Under the pieces are notes generated by a model. The model did not search any database. It worked only from the letters and a program-made list of their open reading frames with translations, and was not told the origin of the DNA. DNA of 64,000 bases from positions 2,623,700-2,687,699 of the forward strand of contig AP014683.1 in the NCBI GenBank assembly GCA_000828975.1, given 5' to 3'. Numbering within the stretch: position 1 is the stretch's first letter; each line of letters opens with the position of its first letter. This stretch comes from Burkholderiales bacterium GJ-E10. GTDB lineage: Bacteria > Pseudomonadota > Gammaproteobacteria > Burkholderiales > Burkholderiaceae_F. Positions 39,219 through 48,699 of the stretch are shown one piece after another. Position numbers and translations under genes: made by a program.

Positions 39219-39243
39219 AACGCGCGTCCGGAACGGCGCGTTT
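39219..39243 (+). terminator. possible terminator after deaD
   Basis: A 7-bp inverted repeat AACGCGC/GCGCGTT (39219-39225 and 39236-39242) lies just after the deaD stop, ending in three T. It lies between convergent genes (deaD and the PatB-type gene). The short T-run makes it a weak candidate. Confidence 0.35.
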
Positions 39244-39272
39244 CGGGTCTGCGATTTCCCCGATCGGCCGGG

Positions 39273-40517
39273 TCAGCGTGGAAGCGCCGACGTCAGGCGG
39301 TCGAGCGCTTCGTCGACGAGCCGCCGCGGACAGGCCAGATTGATGCGCAGGAAGCCTTCGCCTGCAGCGCCGAACTTGGACCCCGGATCGAGCCACAAGC
39401 GCGCGCGCCGCAACAGGAAGTCGTGCAGTGCGGCGGGCGCCATGCCAAGCCGGCGAAAATCGATCCACGCCAGATAGAGGGCGTCGGTCGGCGTGACGGT
39501 GACCGGCAGCCCGAGCGCGCCGATCCGTTCGGCGAAGTGGCGCTGGTTGCCGCGCACGTACTCGAGCATCGCCTCGACCCAGGGCTCGCCCTCCCGATAC
39601 GCCGCCTCGCACGCGGCCGTGCCCAGAACATTGACGAGGTGGACGCCGTTGCGCTCGGACTGCCTGCGGTACTGCAACCGATGGCGCGCGTTGGGGATGA
39701 AGACGTTTGCGCAGGACAGCCCGGCGATATTGAACGTCTTGCTCGGCGCCGTGCAGACGATGACGTTGTCGGCGATCGCGTCGTCGAGCATGGCCAGGGG
39801 CAGATGGCGCACTCCTTCGCCGAATACGAGGTCCTGGTGGACTTCGTCGGCGAGAATCAGGATGCCGTGGCGCTCGCAGATCGCCGCCATCGCAAGCAGT
39901 TCTTCGCGCGTCCACACGTTGCCGGTCGGGTTGTGCGGGCTGCACAAGATGAAGAGCCGGGTGCCCGGCTGGATGGCGGCCTCGAACCGCTCCGGGTCGA
40001 ATCGGTATCGCCCCTGATCCAGCGTGAGCGGCGCCAGTGCCAAGCGACGCCCGTTGGCGACGACATCGTGAAGAAAGTGGAAGTAGACCGGCGGCTGCAC
40101 GAGCACGTGGTCACCCGGCTGCGAGAACGCCTGGATCGCCGTGTTGAGCGCGGTGACGACGCCCGGCGATTGCACGAGCCATTCCGGTTTCGCCTGCCAG
40201 CCGAAACGCCGCGCCTGCCAGGCGACGGCGGCTTCGCGGTAGGAGTCCGGCATGCCGCCGTAGCCGAACACGCCCGCCTCGACCTGGCGACGCAAGGCTT
40301 CGAGGATCGGCGGCGCCGCGCGGAAATCCATGTCGGCAACCCACATCGGCAGCGGATCGGCCGCCGACTGTTCGGGAGTCAGGAGCTGACGCGCGTAGCC
40401 CCACTTCATGGAATTGGTGCCACGCCGGTCGATCACTTCGTCGAAGTCGTAGCGCGGCGATCCTTCGAGGAACGCAGCCGGCGCCGCGGCAACGGCGGGA
40501 CCCGGTTCGCCGCTCAT
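39273..40517 (-). CDS. patB: PatB/MalY-type C-S lyase (PLP aminotransferase fold)
   Basis: This 414-aa fold-type I PLP enzyme of the MalY/PatB cystathionine beta-lyase group has the N-terminal FDEVIDRRGTNSMKWG motif. PLWVADMDF-like PMWVADMDF lies near residue 60, CSPHNPTGNVW near 192, DEVHQDL near 225 and the PLP-binding Lys in TAPSKTFN near 261. It cleaves carbon-sulfur bonds of cysteine derivatives or cystathionine. The start overlaps the stop of the UvrD-like helicase gene (ATGA). It may therefore also be read from the SOS-controlled helicase promoter, an unexpected pairing. Confidence 0.9.
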   Translation of the reverse strand: MSGEPGPAVAAAPAAFLEGSPRYDFDEVIDRRGTNSMKWGYARQLLTPEQSAADPLPMWVADMDFRAAPPILEALRRQVEAGVFGYGGMPDSYREAAVAWQARRFGWQAKPEWLVQSPGVVTALNTAIQAFSQPGDHVLVQPPVYFHFLHDVVANGRRLALAPLTLDQGRYRFDPERFEAAIQPGTRLFILCSPHNPTGNVWTREELLAMAAICERHGILILADEVHQDLVFGEGVRHLPLAMLDDAIADNVIVCTAPSKTFNIAGLSCANVFIPNARHRLQYRRQSERNGVHLVNVLGTAACEAAYREGEPWVEAMLEYVRGNQRHFAERIGALGLPVTVTPTDALYLAWIDFRRLGMAPAALHDFLLRRARLWLDPGSKFGAAGEGFLRINLACPRRLVDEALDRLTSALPR

Positions 40518-42616
40518 TGCCACATGGCCCGCATCCGCGCGGGCAGGTCGGTGCGCTCGCCGACGACGACGGCGGGGGCCGGTTCTTCCCTCTGCGATTC
40601 CGGCCACGAAATCGATTCGAAGTGATGCAGCACGCGCTCCGGGAGGAACCGGGTGCGAACGGCATGAACGTGCCGATCGCCGCCGCCGGGCTGGTTGGAG
40701 ACGTAGAAGCGCTGCGGCACGACGATGTCGAGGTGGTCCCGGGCCCGGGTCATCGCCACGTACAGCAGGCGCCGCTCCTCTTCGACCTGCGCCGCCGACC
40801 CCGTCGACAGATCGGACGGAATGCAGCCGTCGACGGCGTTGAGCACGGTCACGGCAGCCCATTCCCGCCCCTTGGCGGAGTGAATGGTCGAAAGAATCAG
40901 GTAATCCTCGTCGAGCAGCGGCGCTCCCGCTTCGCCTGCGGTTGCGCTGGGCGGGTCGAGCGTGAGTTCGGTCAGGAACCGCTGCTGGCCGGGGTAGGTG
41001 GCCGCGATCCGCGCCAACTGCTGGATGTCGGCGACGCGCGCCGACGCGTCTTCGTAAATCCGCTCCATCTGGGCTTCGTACCAGCCGCAGACCGCCTCGA
41101 AGACCGCCGGCCACGGCGCCACGTCCGAACCGATTCCTTCCACCAGCGCGGCGAACTCACGCCACGCCGGCGCCGCGCCGTCGGGAACCGGGTGGCTCGC
41201 AAGACCTGCGCTGCCGGCCCCGGCGCACTCGCAGCGCTGCAGCACGCGCTCGGCCGTCTTCGGACCGATGCCTGGAAGAAGCTGGATGGCCCGGAAGCCC
41301 GAGACGCGGTCGCGTGGATTCCGCGCCCAGCGAAGAACCGCCAGCACGTCCTTGACGTGCGCGGACTCGAGAAACTTCAGACCGCCGAATTTGACGAAGG
41401 GAATGTTGCGACGGGAGAGTTCGATCTCCAGACGGGCGCTGTGATGCGATGCGCGGAACAGGACGGCCTGCGATTTCAGCCGCAATGCGGCTTCGCGTCG
41501 TTCCAGGACGCGCTCGGCGACGAAGTCGGCCTGGCCGGCCTCGTCGCGGACGTTGACCAGACGCGGTGCCGACCCGGCGCGGCGTTCCGTCCACAGGTCC
41601 TTGTCGTGGCGCTCGGATGCGAGCGCGATCACCGCATTCGCCGCGTTCAGGATCGGCTGGGTCGAACGGTAATTGCGTTCCAGGGCGATGCGCTCGGCGG
41701 GCGGGTCGAAGCACTGCGGAAAGTCCAGAATGTTGCGCACCGCGGCGCCACGGAATGCGTAGATGGACTGGGCATCGTCCCCAACGACGGTCAGACCCCG
41801 CCCGTCGGGCTTCATCGCCAGCAGGATGGCGGCCTGCAACCGGTTGGTGTCCTGGTACTCGTCGACGAGGATATGATCGAACCGCACGCCGAGTTCGCGC
41901 GCAAGTTGCGGTTCTTGCGCCAGGTGTTCCCAGTACAACAGCAAGTCGTCGAAATCGAGAACGCGCTGCGACTGCTTGGCCTGCACATAGGCGCCGAAGA
42001 GCCGCTTGAGTTCCGCTTCCCACTCACCGCACCATGGGAAGTCCGTTCGCAGGACTTCCCCGAGACTTCTGCGCGTGTTCACCACCGCCGAATAGATTGC
42101 GAGGCAGGTTCCTTTCATCGGGAATCGCCTGGCTTTCGTCGAATCGCCAAGCTCATGGCGGACGAGATTCATCAGGTCGGCGGAGTCCTCCCGATCGTGA
42201 ATGGTGAACGCGGGGTCGATCCCGATCCGGCCGGCATACTCGCGCAGCAGCCGCGCGCCGACGCTGTGGAACGTGCCGGCCCAGGCAAGCGAAAGTGCAG
42301 CGCCGCGCGACGGGGCCAGCGCTTCGCGGCAGATCCGGGTGACCCGGCGGGCCATCTCGTCGGCCGCCCGGCTGGAGAACGTCAGCAGCAGGATGCGGCC
42401 CGGATCGCCGCCCCGGGCGAGCAGATGCGCCACCCGATGCGCAAGCGTGTTGGTCTTGCCGGTCCCGGCGCCGGCGATGACGAGCAAAGGCCGGTTCCCC
42501 TCCCCCTCCTCGCCGTCGGCACCGAATTGCACCGCGCGGCGCTGTGCTTCATTGAGCCGCTCGAGATAGGCGGGAAGCGCGCCGGGGGAGCGCGGAGCCG
42601 CCGGACGATCATTCAT
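40514..42616 (-). CDS. UvrD/Rep-family superfamily I DNA helicase, SOS-type promoter
   Basis: This 700-aa SF1A helicase has Walker A GAGTGKTNT (about residues 49-57), motif II VDEYQDTN (about 240), motif III GDDAQSIYAFRGA, the IALERNYRST motif, an STIHSAKGREW motif V region and LLYVAMTRARD motif VI. A helix-hairpin-helix-like LLPGIGPKTAERVL lies at about residue 440. The protein differs enough from canonical UvrD and Rep (both somewhat longer or differently tailed) that I do not give it a symbol. Start ATG 42616 has GGAGG upstream, and a LexA box lies 15 bp further, so it should be induced by DNA damage. Confidence 0.92.
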   Translation of the reverse strand: MNDRPAAPRSPGALPAYLERLNEAQRRAVQFGADGEEGEGNRPLLVIAGAGTGKTNTLAHRVAHLLARGGDPGRILLLTFSSRAADEMARRVTRICREALAPSRGAALSLAWAGTFHSVGARLLREYAGRIGIDPAFTIHDREDSADLMNLVRHELGDSTKARRFPMKGTCLAIYSAVVNTRRSLGEVLRTDFPWCGEWEAELKRLFGAYVQAKQSQRVLDFDDLLLYWEHLAQEPQLARELGVRFDHILVDEYQDTNRLQAAILLAMKPDGRGLTVVGDDAQSIYAFRGAAVRNILDFPQCFDPPAERIALERNYRSTQPILNAANAVIALASERHDKDLWTERRAGSAPRLVNVRDEAGQADFVAERVLERREAALRLKSQAVLFRASHHSARLEIELSRRNIPFVKFGGLKFLESAHVKDVLAVLRWARNPRDRVSGFRAIQLLPGIGPKTAERVLQRCECAGAGSAGLASHPVPDGAAPAWREFAALVEGIGSDVAPWPAVFEAVCGWYEAQMERIYEDASARVADIQQLARIAATYPGQQRFLTELTLDPPSATAGEAGAPLLDEDYLILSTIHSAKGREWAAVTVLNAVDGCIPSDLSTGSAAQVEEERRLLYVAMTRARDHLDIVVPQRFYVSNQPGGGDRHVHAVRTRFLPERVLHHFESISWPESQREEPAPAVVVGERTDLPARMRAMWQ

Positions 42617-42631
42617 GCCGGACCTCCGATC

Positions 42632-42647
42632 CTGTAAATATTTACAG
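42632..42647 (-). promoter_or_regulatory. LexA box (SOS operator) of the UvrD-like helicase
   Basis: The perfect 16-bp palindrome CTGTAAATATTTACAG fits the CTGT-N8-ACAG LexA consensus of E. coli-like and betaproteobacterial LexA, with an all-A/T core. It ends 15 bp before the helicase start codon and overlaps the likely -10 region. The antiporter on the other strand starts about 170 bp away and is less likely to be affected. Confidence 0.88.
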
Positions 42648-42818
42648 TATCACAGATCGCGGCAGCCGCCGAAACCGATGCGGATTGCCGTGGGGATTTT
42701 CCGGCAAGGACGGCAATGGATGCTTCCGGTCAATGCGATCCGGCGCCCCCGCGCCGCTCGCCCGCTTCCCGTCGTCATAATCGTCCCGACTTGGCATTTT
42801 CGAGGCGGCGGCCCACCC

Positions 42819-44513
42819 ATGGTCGACAACGTACCCCTGATCACGACGATCGCCACGGCGCTCGGCCTCGCCCTCGTCCTCGGGTTCCTCGCCACCCGGA
42901 TCAAACTGCCGGCGCTGGTCGGCTACCTGTTGGCCGGCGTTGTCATCGGCCCGCTCACCCGCGGCTTCGCCGTCAACATGGAGATCGCGCGGGAACTCGC
43001 GGAGATCGGGGTGATGCTGCTGATGTTCGGCGTCGGGCTGCATTTCTCGCTCGACGATCTTCTGGAGGTGCGCAAGATCGCCTTGCCCGGCGCCGTGCTG
43101 CAAATCGCCGTCGCCACCATGCTGGGCGCCGGCGTGGCCGTGGCGTGGGGGTGGGGACTCGGGACAGCCCTGGTATTCGGTCTGACGCTTTCCGTCGCAA
43201 GCACCGTCGTGCTGCTGAGGGCGCTGGAAGCCGGCGGCGCGCTCGAATCGATGAACGGACGCATCGCCGTGGGGTGGCTGATCGTCGAAGACCTCGTCAT
43301 GGTGCTGGTGCTCGTCCTGCTGCCGCCGCTGGCCGGGGCGCTCAACGGCACACGGCTCGGCGGCGACGCCGGCAATCTGTGGCAAGGCGTGGGGCTTACG
43401 CTGGTCAAGGTGACGGCGTTCCTCGCCTTCATGTTGGTCGTCGGCCGCCGCGTGTTCCCCGCACTGCTGTGGCAGGTCGCCCGTTCCGGTTCCCGCGAAC
43501 TGTTCACGTTGTGCGTGGTGGCCGCCGCAGTCAGCATCGCCTACGCCGCGGCGGCGTTGTTCGGCGTGTCCTTCGCGCTCGGCGCCTTCTTTTCCGGGAT
43601 GGTGATGCGCGAGTCCGAGTTCAGCCACCGCGCCGCCGAGGAATCCCTTCCTCTGCGCGACGCCTTTGCGGTGCTCTTCTTCGTCTCGGTGGGAATGCTT
43701 TTCAACCCGATGGTGCTGGTGCAACGGCCGCTCCAGATCCTGGCGGTGGTCGGCATCATCGTCGTCGGCAAATCGCTCGCGGCCGCGGCGTTGGTCCTCG
43801 CCTTCCGGTATCCGCTCAGCACGGCGCTGACCGTCTCGGCCAGCCTGGCGCAGATCGGCGAATTCTCGTTCATCCTGGCCCAGCTCGGCGTCGACCTGAA
43901 GCTGCTGCCGATCGAAGGCCGAAGCCTGATTCTCGCCGCGGCGCTGATCTCCATTGCGATCAATCCGCTGGTGTTCGCGAGCGTGCGGCCGCTCCAGACC
44001 TGGATCCGATCTCGCTCCCGGTTGACCCGGATCCTGGAGCGGCCCACGGACGCATTGGCGGAACTGCCGATATCGACCGATCGAAAATTCCTGGCGGGCC
44101 AGGTCGTCCTCGTGGGCTACGGCCGCGTGGGCCGACGCATCGGCGAAGCGCTCGCGGCGCGCGGCATTCCCTACGTCGTGGCCGAGCAGAACCGCGAATT
44201 GGTCGAACGGCTGCGGACCAAGGGCATTGCCGCCGTCTCGGGCGATGCATCGGACCCGACCGTCCTCGTCCAGGCGCACATTGCCCATGCCAGCATGCTG
44301 GTCGTCGCGACACCGGACACCTTCGACGTGCGGCAGATGATCGAGACGGCCCGCGCCCTCAATCCCGGGATCGAAACAGTCGTTCGTACCCATAACGAGG
44401 AAGAGGCAGTGCTGCTGCACCAGGAATCGGCCGACAAGGTCTTCCTCGGCGAACACGAGCTGGCGAAGGGCATGACCCGGCATGTACTGGACCGGTATGG
44501 GAAATCGTCGTGA
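42819..44513 (+). CDS. Kef/YbaL-type monovalent cation:proton antiporter
   Basis: This 564-aa protein has an N-terminal CPA2-family exchanger domain of about twelve helices (residues 1-385; for example GYLLAGVVIGP, GVMLLMFGVGL, SLAQIGEFSF). A C-terminal TrkA-N NAD-binding domain follows (VVLVGYGRVGRRIGEAL, residues about 428-444), as in YbaL and KefB/C. It exports K+ (or Na+) in exchange for H+ and is gated by the nucleotide domain. ATG 42819 matches the family start; upstream in-frame codons are low-complexity. It sits far from kdp but serves the same ion balance. Confidence 0.92.
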   Translation: MVDNVPLITTIATALGLALVLGFLATRIKLPALVGYLLAGVVIGPLTRGFAVNMEIARELAEIGVMLLMFGVGLHFSLDDLLEVRKIALPGAVLQIAVATMLGAGVAVAWGWGLGTALVFGLTLSVASTVVLLRALEAGGALESMNGRIAVGWLIVEDLVMVLVLVLLPPLAGALNGTRLGGDAGNLWQGVGLTLVKVTAFLAFMLVVGRRVFPALLWQVARSGSRELFTLCVVAAAVSIAYAAAALFGVSFALGAFFSGMVMRESEFSHRAAEESLPLRDAFAVLFFVSVGMLFNPMVLVQRPLQILAVVGIIVVGKSLAAAALVLAFRYPLSTALTVSASLAQIGEFSFILAQLGVDLKLLPIEGRSLILAAALISIAINPLVFASVRPLQTWIRSRSRLTRILERPTDALAELPISTDRKFLAGQVVLVGYGRVGRRIGEALAARGIPYVVAEQNRELVERLRTKGIAAVSGDASDPTVLVQAHIAHASMLVVATPDTFDVRQMIETARALNPGIETVVRTHNEEEAVLLHQESADKVFLGEHELAKGMTRHVLDRYGKSS

Positions 44514-44571
44514 CACGGCGCCGGCCCGATACCGCACAATTGCGGAATCGGCAAAGCAGAGGGGAGGCGCC

Positions 44572-44775
44572 GTGCTCGTCGTCGCCACGGAGAACGTTCC
44601 GGGATTTTCGGTCCAGGAAGTGAAGGGGCAGGTTTTCGCCGGCGTCGTCCGGAGCCGCGGGCTCGGCAGAAACATCCTGGCCGGCCTGCTCCGGGTTGCC
44701 GCGCACGGCGGCGAACGGCGCTATGCGCCCGCGCAAACGAACGGCGGACCGTGTCCGGAGCAGGCGCCGCGCTGA
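44572..44775 (+). pseudogene. truncated UPF0145 (YbjQ-like) gene
   Basis: From GTG 44572 (GGGGAGG upstream) the frame reads MLVVATENVPGFSVQEVKG and then FAGVVRSRGLGRNILAGL. This matches the first 40 residues of UPF0145/YbjQ proteins (about 105 aa). After LAGL the similarity stops, and the remaining 26 residues are GC-driven low complexity. A frameshift or deletion in the middle of the gene is the simplest reading. It could still be translated as a 67-aa peptide. Confidence 0.6.
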
Positions 44776-44809
44776 CGGCGCAGCGTCGCTTCCCGAGGTG
44801 CTGCGCACG

Positions 44810-46399
44810 ATGTCGAAACCCCCGACCGCATCCGGAGGCATGGCCGTCGCCCCGCACCATCTGGCGGCCCGCGCCGGGCGCGACGTATTGTTCGACGGCG
44901 GAAACGCCATCGAGGCGATGGTCGCCGCGGCGGCCGTGATCGCCGTCGTCTATCCGCACATGAACTCCCTCGGCGGCGACGGGTTTTGGCTCATCCATGC
45001 GCCAGGGGGAACGCCGCTGGCCATCGACGCTTGCGGACCCGCGGCGGCGCTTGCCACACGGGACCATTACGCCGGGCTCGATCGCATTCCCGCGCGAGGT
45101 CCGCAAGCGGCGCTCACCGTGGCGGGCACCGTCGCAGGCTGGCGCAAGGCGCTGGACCTGGCGCGAACCTGGGGAGGAACGCCGCTGCCGCTCGACCGCC
45201 TGCTGCGGGATGCGATTCGCCACGCGCAGGACGGAACGCCGGTGACGGCCGGGCAATCGGAACTCACCCGGCAAAAGCTCCCGGACCTGATGGCGGCCCC
45301 GGGCTTTGCCGACACGTTCCTCGTCGACGGCGCGCCGCCTCCGGCGGGCCATATCCTGCGCCAGCCGGCCCTGGCCAACACCCTTCGCTGCCTCGCCGCG
45401 GGCGGCCTCGACGATTTCTACCACGGCGGCGTCGGCTGCCGCATCGCGGCCGAACTCGAACGCATCGGCAGCCCGCTTCGCCGCGAGGATCTGACCGCCT
45501 ATTCGGCCGCCATGGTGCCGCCCCTCTCGGTTCGCCTTCGGGACAGCACGATCTACAACCTGCCGCCGCCGACGCAGGGGCTGGCGTCGCTGCTCATTCT
45601 CGGCATCTACGAGCGACTCGGAATCGCGGAGGGAGAGGGCTTCGCCCATCTGCACGGTCTGGTCGAATCGACGAAGCGCGCCTTCCGGATCCGCGATCGC
45701 GTGGTCACCGACCCGCGACGGATCCGGAACGACGTGGCAGCGTACCTTTCGCCCGCGACGATGGACGCGCTTGCCGCCGAAATCGACATGCACGCCGCGC
45801 TGCCGTGGCCCGGGCCTGCAGCACCCGGGGACACCGTATGGATGGGCGCCGTCGACCGCGAAGGCCGCGCAGTGAGCTTCATCCAGAGCATCTACTGGGA
45901 GTTCGGCTCCGGCGTGGTGCTGCGCGACACCGGCATCACCTGGCAGAACCGCGGTGTCAGTTTTTCCCTGGATGCCGAAGATCGGAACGCGCTCGAACCG
46001 GGCTGCAAGCCTTTCCACACGTTGAACCCTGCGCTCGCCTTGTTCGACGATGGCAGGGTCATGCCGTATGGAAGCATGGGGGGCGACGGTCAGCCGCAGA
46101 CGCAGGCGGCGGTCTTCACCCGCTACGCGCGCTACGGTCAGGCACTTCCGCAGGCGGTCAGCGCACCGCGATGGGTTCTGGGGCGCACCTGGGGCAACGA
46201 AAGCGCGAGCCTGAAACTGGAGAACCGGTTCGACCCGGCGCTCGTTCGCGCGCTGCGCGAAGCGGGCCATGACGTCGAGGTGCTCGACCGCGCCTTCAGC
46301 GACATGATGGGGCACGCCGGCGCCTTGGTACGGCATCCCGACGGGCGCATCGAGGGCGCTGCCGACCCGCGCAGCGACGGCGCGGCAGCAGGCGTTTGA
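44810..46399 (+). CDS. ggt: gamma-glutamyltransferase family protein
   Basis: This 529-aa Ntn-hydrolase precursor of the GGT family has an N-terminal large-subunit segment (AVAPHHLAARAGRDVLFDGGNAIEAMVAAA, here residues about 10-40; GGDGFWLIH). It has LPPPTQGLASLL near 245 and the predicted autocleavage site before Thr in PGDTVWMGAVD (about residue 342). A C-terminal YGSMGGDGQPQ segment supplies the oxyanion Gly pair region. No signal peptide is seen, so it may be a cytoplasmic member, like some oxamate- or cephalosporin-acylase-related GGTs. ATG 44810 follows GAGGTG by 9 bp. Confidence 0.88.
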   Translation: MSKPPTASGGMAVAPHHLAARAGRDVLFDGGNAIEAMVAAAAVIAVVYPHMNSLGGDGFWLIHAPGGTPLAIDACGPAAALATRDHYAGLDRIPARGPQAALTVAGTVAGWRKALDLARTWGGTPLPLDRLLRDAIRHAQDGTPVTAGQSELTRQKLPDLMAAPGFADTFLVDGAPPPAGHILRQPALANTLRCLAAGGLDDFYHGGVGCRIAAELERIGSPLRREDLTAYSAAMVPPLSVRLRDSTIYNLPPPTQGLASLLILGIYERLGIAEGEGFAHLHGLVESTKRAFRIRDRVVTDPRRIRNDVAAYLSPATMDALAAEIDMHAALPWPGPAAPGDTVWMGAVDREGRAVSFIQSIYWEFGSGVVLRDTGITWQNRGVSFSLDAEDRNALEPGCKPFHTLNPALALFDDGRVMPYGSMGGDGQPQTQAAVFTRYARYGQALPQAVSAPRWVLGRTWGNESASLKLENRFDPALVRALREAGHDVEVLDRAFSDMMGHAGALVRHPDGRIEGAADPRSDGAAAGV

Positions 46400-46578
46400 G
46401 ACCGGTCCCGCACACGCTGCGAATGCCTGGTCTCGCCTTTTGAGAATCTGCACCCGGGAACGGGAAAACGGTATGGGCATGCCACGGGTCGCCGGCTACG
46501 CTCCAACGGCGCCCGCCACCGACCGGATGCCACCATGGGACATGGAGCGTGCGCGCGACTGGCGAAAGGAGCAAGACG

Positions 46579-47181
46579 ATGGCCAAGATTCTGGTTCTGT
46601 ACTACAGCACCTGGGGACATGTCGAACGCATGGCGCAGGAAGTCGCGGTCGGCGCACGTGCCGTATCCGGCGTCACGGTGACCCTCAAGCGGGTCCCGGA
46701 AACCATGCCGGCCGAAACCCTGGCGGCGATTCACGCAAAGACCCAGCAGGACGCCCCGGTGGCAAGCCCCGGAGAACTGGGCGACTATGACGCGATCCTC
46801 TTCGGCACCCCGACACGCTTCGGCAACATGTGCGGCCAGATGCGGAACTTCCTCGACCAGACCGGCGCGCTGTGGCAACAGGGCAAGCTGGTCGGCAAGG
46901 TCGGAAGCGTATTTGCCAGCACCGGTACGCAACATGGCGGCCAGGAAACCACCATCACATCGTTCCATACCACGCTGTTTCATCACGGCATGATCATCGT
47001 CGGGGTTCCCTACGCCTGCCCGCAACTGAGCAACATGGACGAAATCACCGGCGGCACCCCGTACGGAGCGACGACATTGAGCAGAGCGGACGGCACGCGC
47101 ACGCCCAGCGCCAACGAACTGGCCGTGGCGCGCTACCAGGGGCAACACGTCGCCGAGATCGCCAGGAAGCTATTCGGCTGA
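46579..47181 (+). CDS. wrbA: NAD(P)H:quinone oxidoreductase WrbA
   Basis: This 200-aa flavodoxin-fold protein has the FMN phosphate loop in [14 protein letters not shown] (residues about 6-19), the [21 protein letters not shown] segment (about 75-95) and the [12 protein letters not shown] loop (about 113-124). All are typical of WrbA. It reduces quinones by two electrons and protects against redox stress. Start ATG 46579 follows AAAGGAG. The gene stands alone. Confidence 0.95.
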   Translation: MAKILVLYYSTWGHVERMAQEVAVGARAVSGVTVTLKRVPETMPAETLAAIHAKTQQDAPVASPGELGDYDAILFGTPTRFGNMCGQMRNFLDQTGALWQQGKLVGKVGSVFASTGTQHGGQETTITSFHTTLFHHGMIIVGVPYACPQLSNMDEITGGTPYGATTLSRADGTRTPSANELAVARYQGQHVAEIARKLFG

Positions 47182-47284
47182 GCGTCGGGCGCGGAATGAT
47201 GGCGGCATCGCGATCATCGCCAGAACACCGGGCATCGCCATTGCGGGATGAACCCGGTGTTGCCTGGTCGCATGCCGCGACCCG

Positions 47285-47524
47285 TCAAAGCGACTGGTGG
47301 GTGCCGTCGCACAAGACGCCGTTGCCGCTCTGCTTGCAGCCGCAGAAATACACCGTCTTGGTCTCGGCCGCGGTGTACTCCTGCGGCGTGAATTCGGTGC
47401 CCTTGTGCGAGCCGTCGCAGAAGGGCTGGTTCTTGCTCCTGCCGCACGCGCACCACCAATAACTCTTGCCCGCTTCGACCTCGACCGCATAGGGGGACTT
47501 CTGTGCAACCTGTGCCTTCGTCAT
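47285..47524 (-). CDS. double CDGSH iron-sulfur domain protein
   Basis: This 79-aa protein has two CDGSH-type [2Fe-2S] motifs. The first is CACGRSKNQPFCDGSH (residues about 25-40, perfect C-x-C...CDGSH). The second is CGCKQSGNGVLCDGTH (about 61-76), with Gly-Thr in place of Gly-Ser before the His. The paired arrangement is known from bacterial MitoNEET-like proteins, which carry redox or iron-sulfur functions. Start ATG 47524 follows AGAGGC. It is divergent from the HDOD gene. Confidence 0.92.
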   Translation of the reverse strand: MTKAQVAQKSPYAVEVEAGKSYWWCACGRSKNQPFCDGSHKGTEFTPQEYTAAETKTVYFCGCKQSGNGVLCDGTHQSL

Positions 47525-47655
47525 TTGCAACGCCTCTTTCCTGTTGAAGATCAATCCGGATTGAAGTACCGATTTTAGTGGTCTGCAGAATTTCCGCCGA
47601 ATCTGTCAAGATTGCACCGATCGATTCCGAACCCCAGTATTGGCGACTGATCGCG

Positions 47656-48639
47656 ATGTCGGACCGGAAGAATCCGAAGCTCCCTTTCCATTGGTGGCCG
47701 TGGCGATGGCACGGCAGGCCGGGAACCCGCACCGCATCGGCTGCCGACCCGGCGGGCGCGGTCGCAGCGCCGCCCGCCGCATCGGGTCCGGTTGACGAGC
47801 CCGATGCCCTCACCGCGCCGGGCGCGGTTGCCCTGTTCGAGCACTTGACCGGATGCCGCTGCGACGCCGACAAAAAGCTGTTCCCGGGCGAGCTCGGAGT
47901 GCTCCACAGGATCGAGGCACTCCTCGAATCGGGCGAGTCGCTCGCCGCGTGGGTGCCGCGGCCGCCGAACATGCTGCCGCGCCTCCTTGCCTGTCTGCAC
48001 GGCACCGATCCGTCGTTGCGGGAGGCCGCGGACCTGATCCGCGTCGATGGCGCGATGGTGGTCGAAGTCGTGCGTCTGGCGAATTCGGCGGGCATGCGAC
48101 ATGGCGACCCGGTCCGGGGCCTGGATCAGGCCGTGGTGCGCCTGGGCATCCAGGGATTGCTTCGCGTCGTCGGCACCAGCCTGGCCCGCCCGCTGTTCGA
48201 TGCCGGACGCGCCCCGCTGCTTGCGCGCGCGGCCCCGACGCTATGGAAGCTTTCCGAGGAAAAATGCCTCTTGTGCTATCAGCGGGCGCCGGCCGACGAA
48301 GTCGACCCATTCGACGCCTACCTCGCGGGCCTGACGCACAACATCGGATGGATCGGCGCCTTCCGCGCGATGGGCCAGCAGACGACCCTCCGTGCCCCCT
48401 ACAGCGCCCCGTTCGCGGAGCGTCTGGCCCGACTGGCCGAACTGCTGTTCGGCGCCAGCGCCGAACAGTGGCAACTCAACGCCGCGCTCGGGCAGTTGGG
48501 GCGAGCCCTGCGCGCCTCCCCGCTCGCCCGGAGCGACCTGCCGCTGGCCAGAGTGCTCTGGCGCGCCGACTGCGAGGCAATGCGCAAGGCATTCGCCCCT
48601 GAATCCGGCGACCCTTCGGCATTCCGACCGTCGGCCTGA
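47656..48639 (+). CDS. HDOD-domain protein
   Basis: This 327-aa protein has a disordered Ala/Pro-rich N-terminus (residues 1-65), then a linker and an HDOD domain. The domain starts around residue 120 (PPNMLPRLLACLHGTDPSLREAADLI, the VVEVVRLANSAGM helix, AVVRLGIQGLLRVV). HDOD domains are non-catalytic relatives of HD hydrolases and act in signalling, often with c-di-GMP proteins. The HD dyad is not retained. Its 3' end is convergent with the PAS-GGDEF-EAL gene, 60 bp away. The ATG at 47656 was chosen; a longer frame to 47578 lacks a ribosome site. Confidence 0.85.
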   Translation: MSDRKNPKLPFHWWPWRWHGRPGTRTASAADPAGAVAAPPAASGPVDEPDALTAPGAVALFEHLTGCRCDADKKLFPGELGVLHRIEALLESGESLAAWVPRPPNMLPRLLACLHGTDPSLREAADLIRVDGAMVVEVVRLANSAGMRHGDPVRGLDQAVVRLGIQGLLRVVGTSLARPLFDAGRAPLLARAAPTLWKLSEEKCLLCYQRAPADEVDPFDAYLAGLTHNIGWIGAFRAMGQQTTLRAPYSAPFAERLARLAELLFGASAEQWQLNAALGQLGRALRASPLARSDLPLARVLWRADCEAMRKAFAPESGDPSAFRPSA

Positions 48640-48699
48640 ATCCGGCCGCGACCCGCGTCCCGCAACGGATCACAGCCTGCGCAGGCGATCGCGTGCGCG

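Noticed and set aside
42642-44675. 677-codon minus-strand frame opposite the antiporter
   Set aside because: Gln/His/Arg-rich with no membrane or domain structure. The antiporter on the plus strand is clear.
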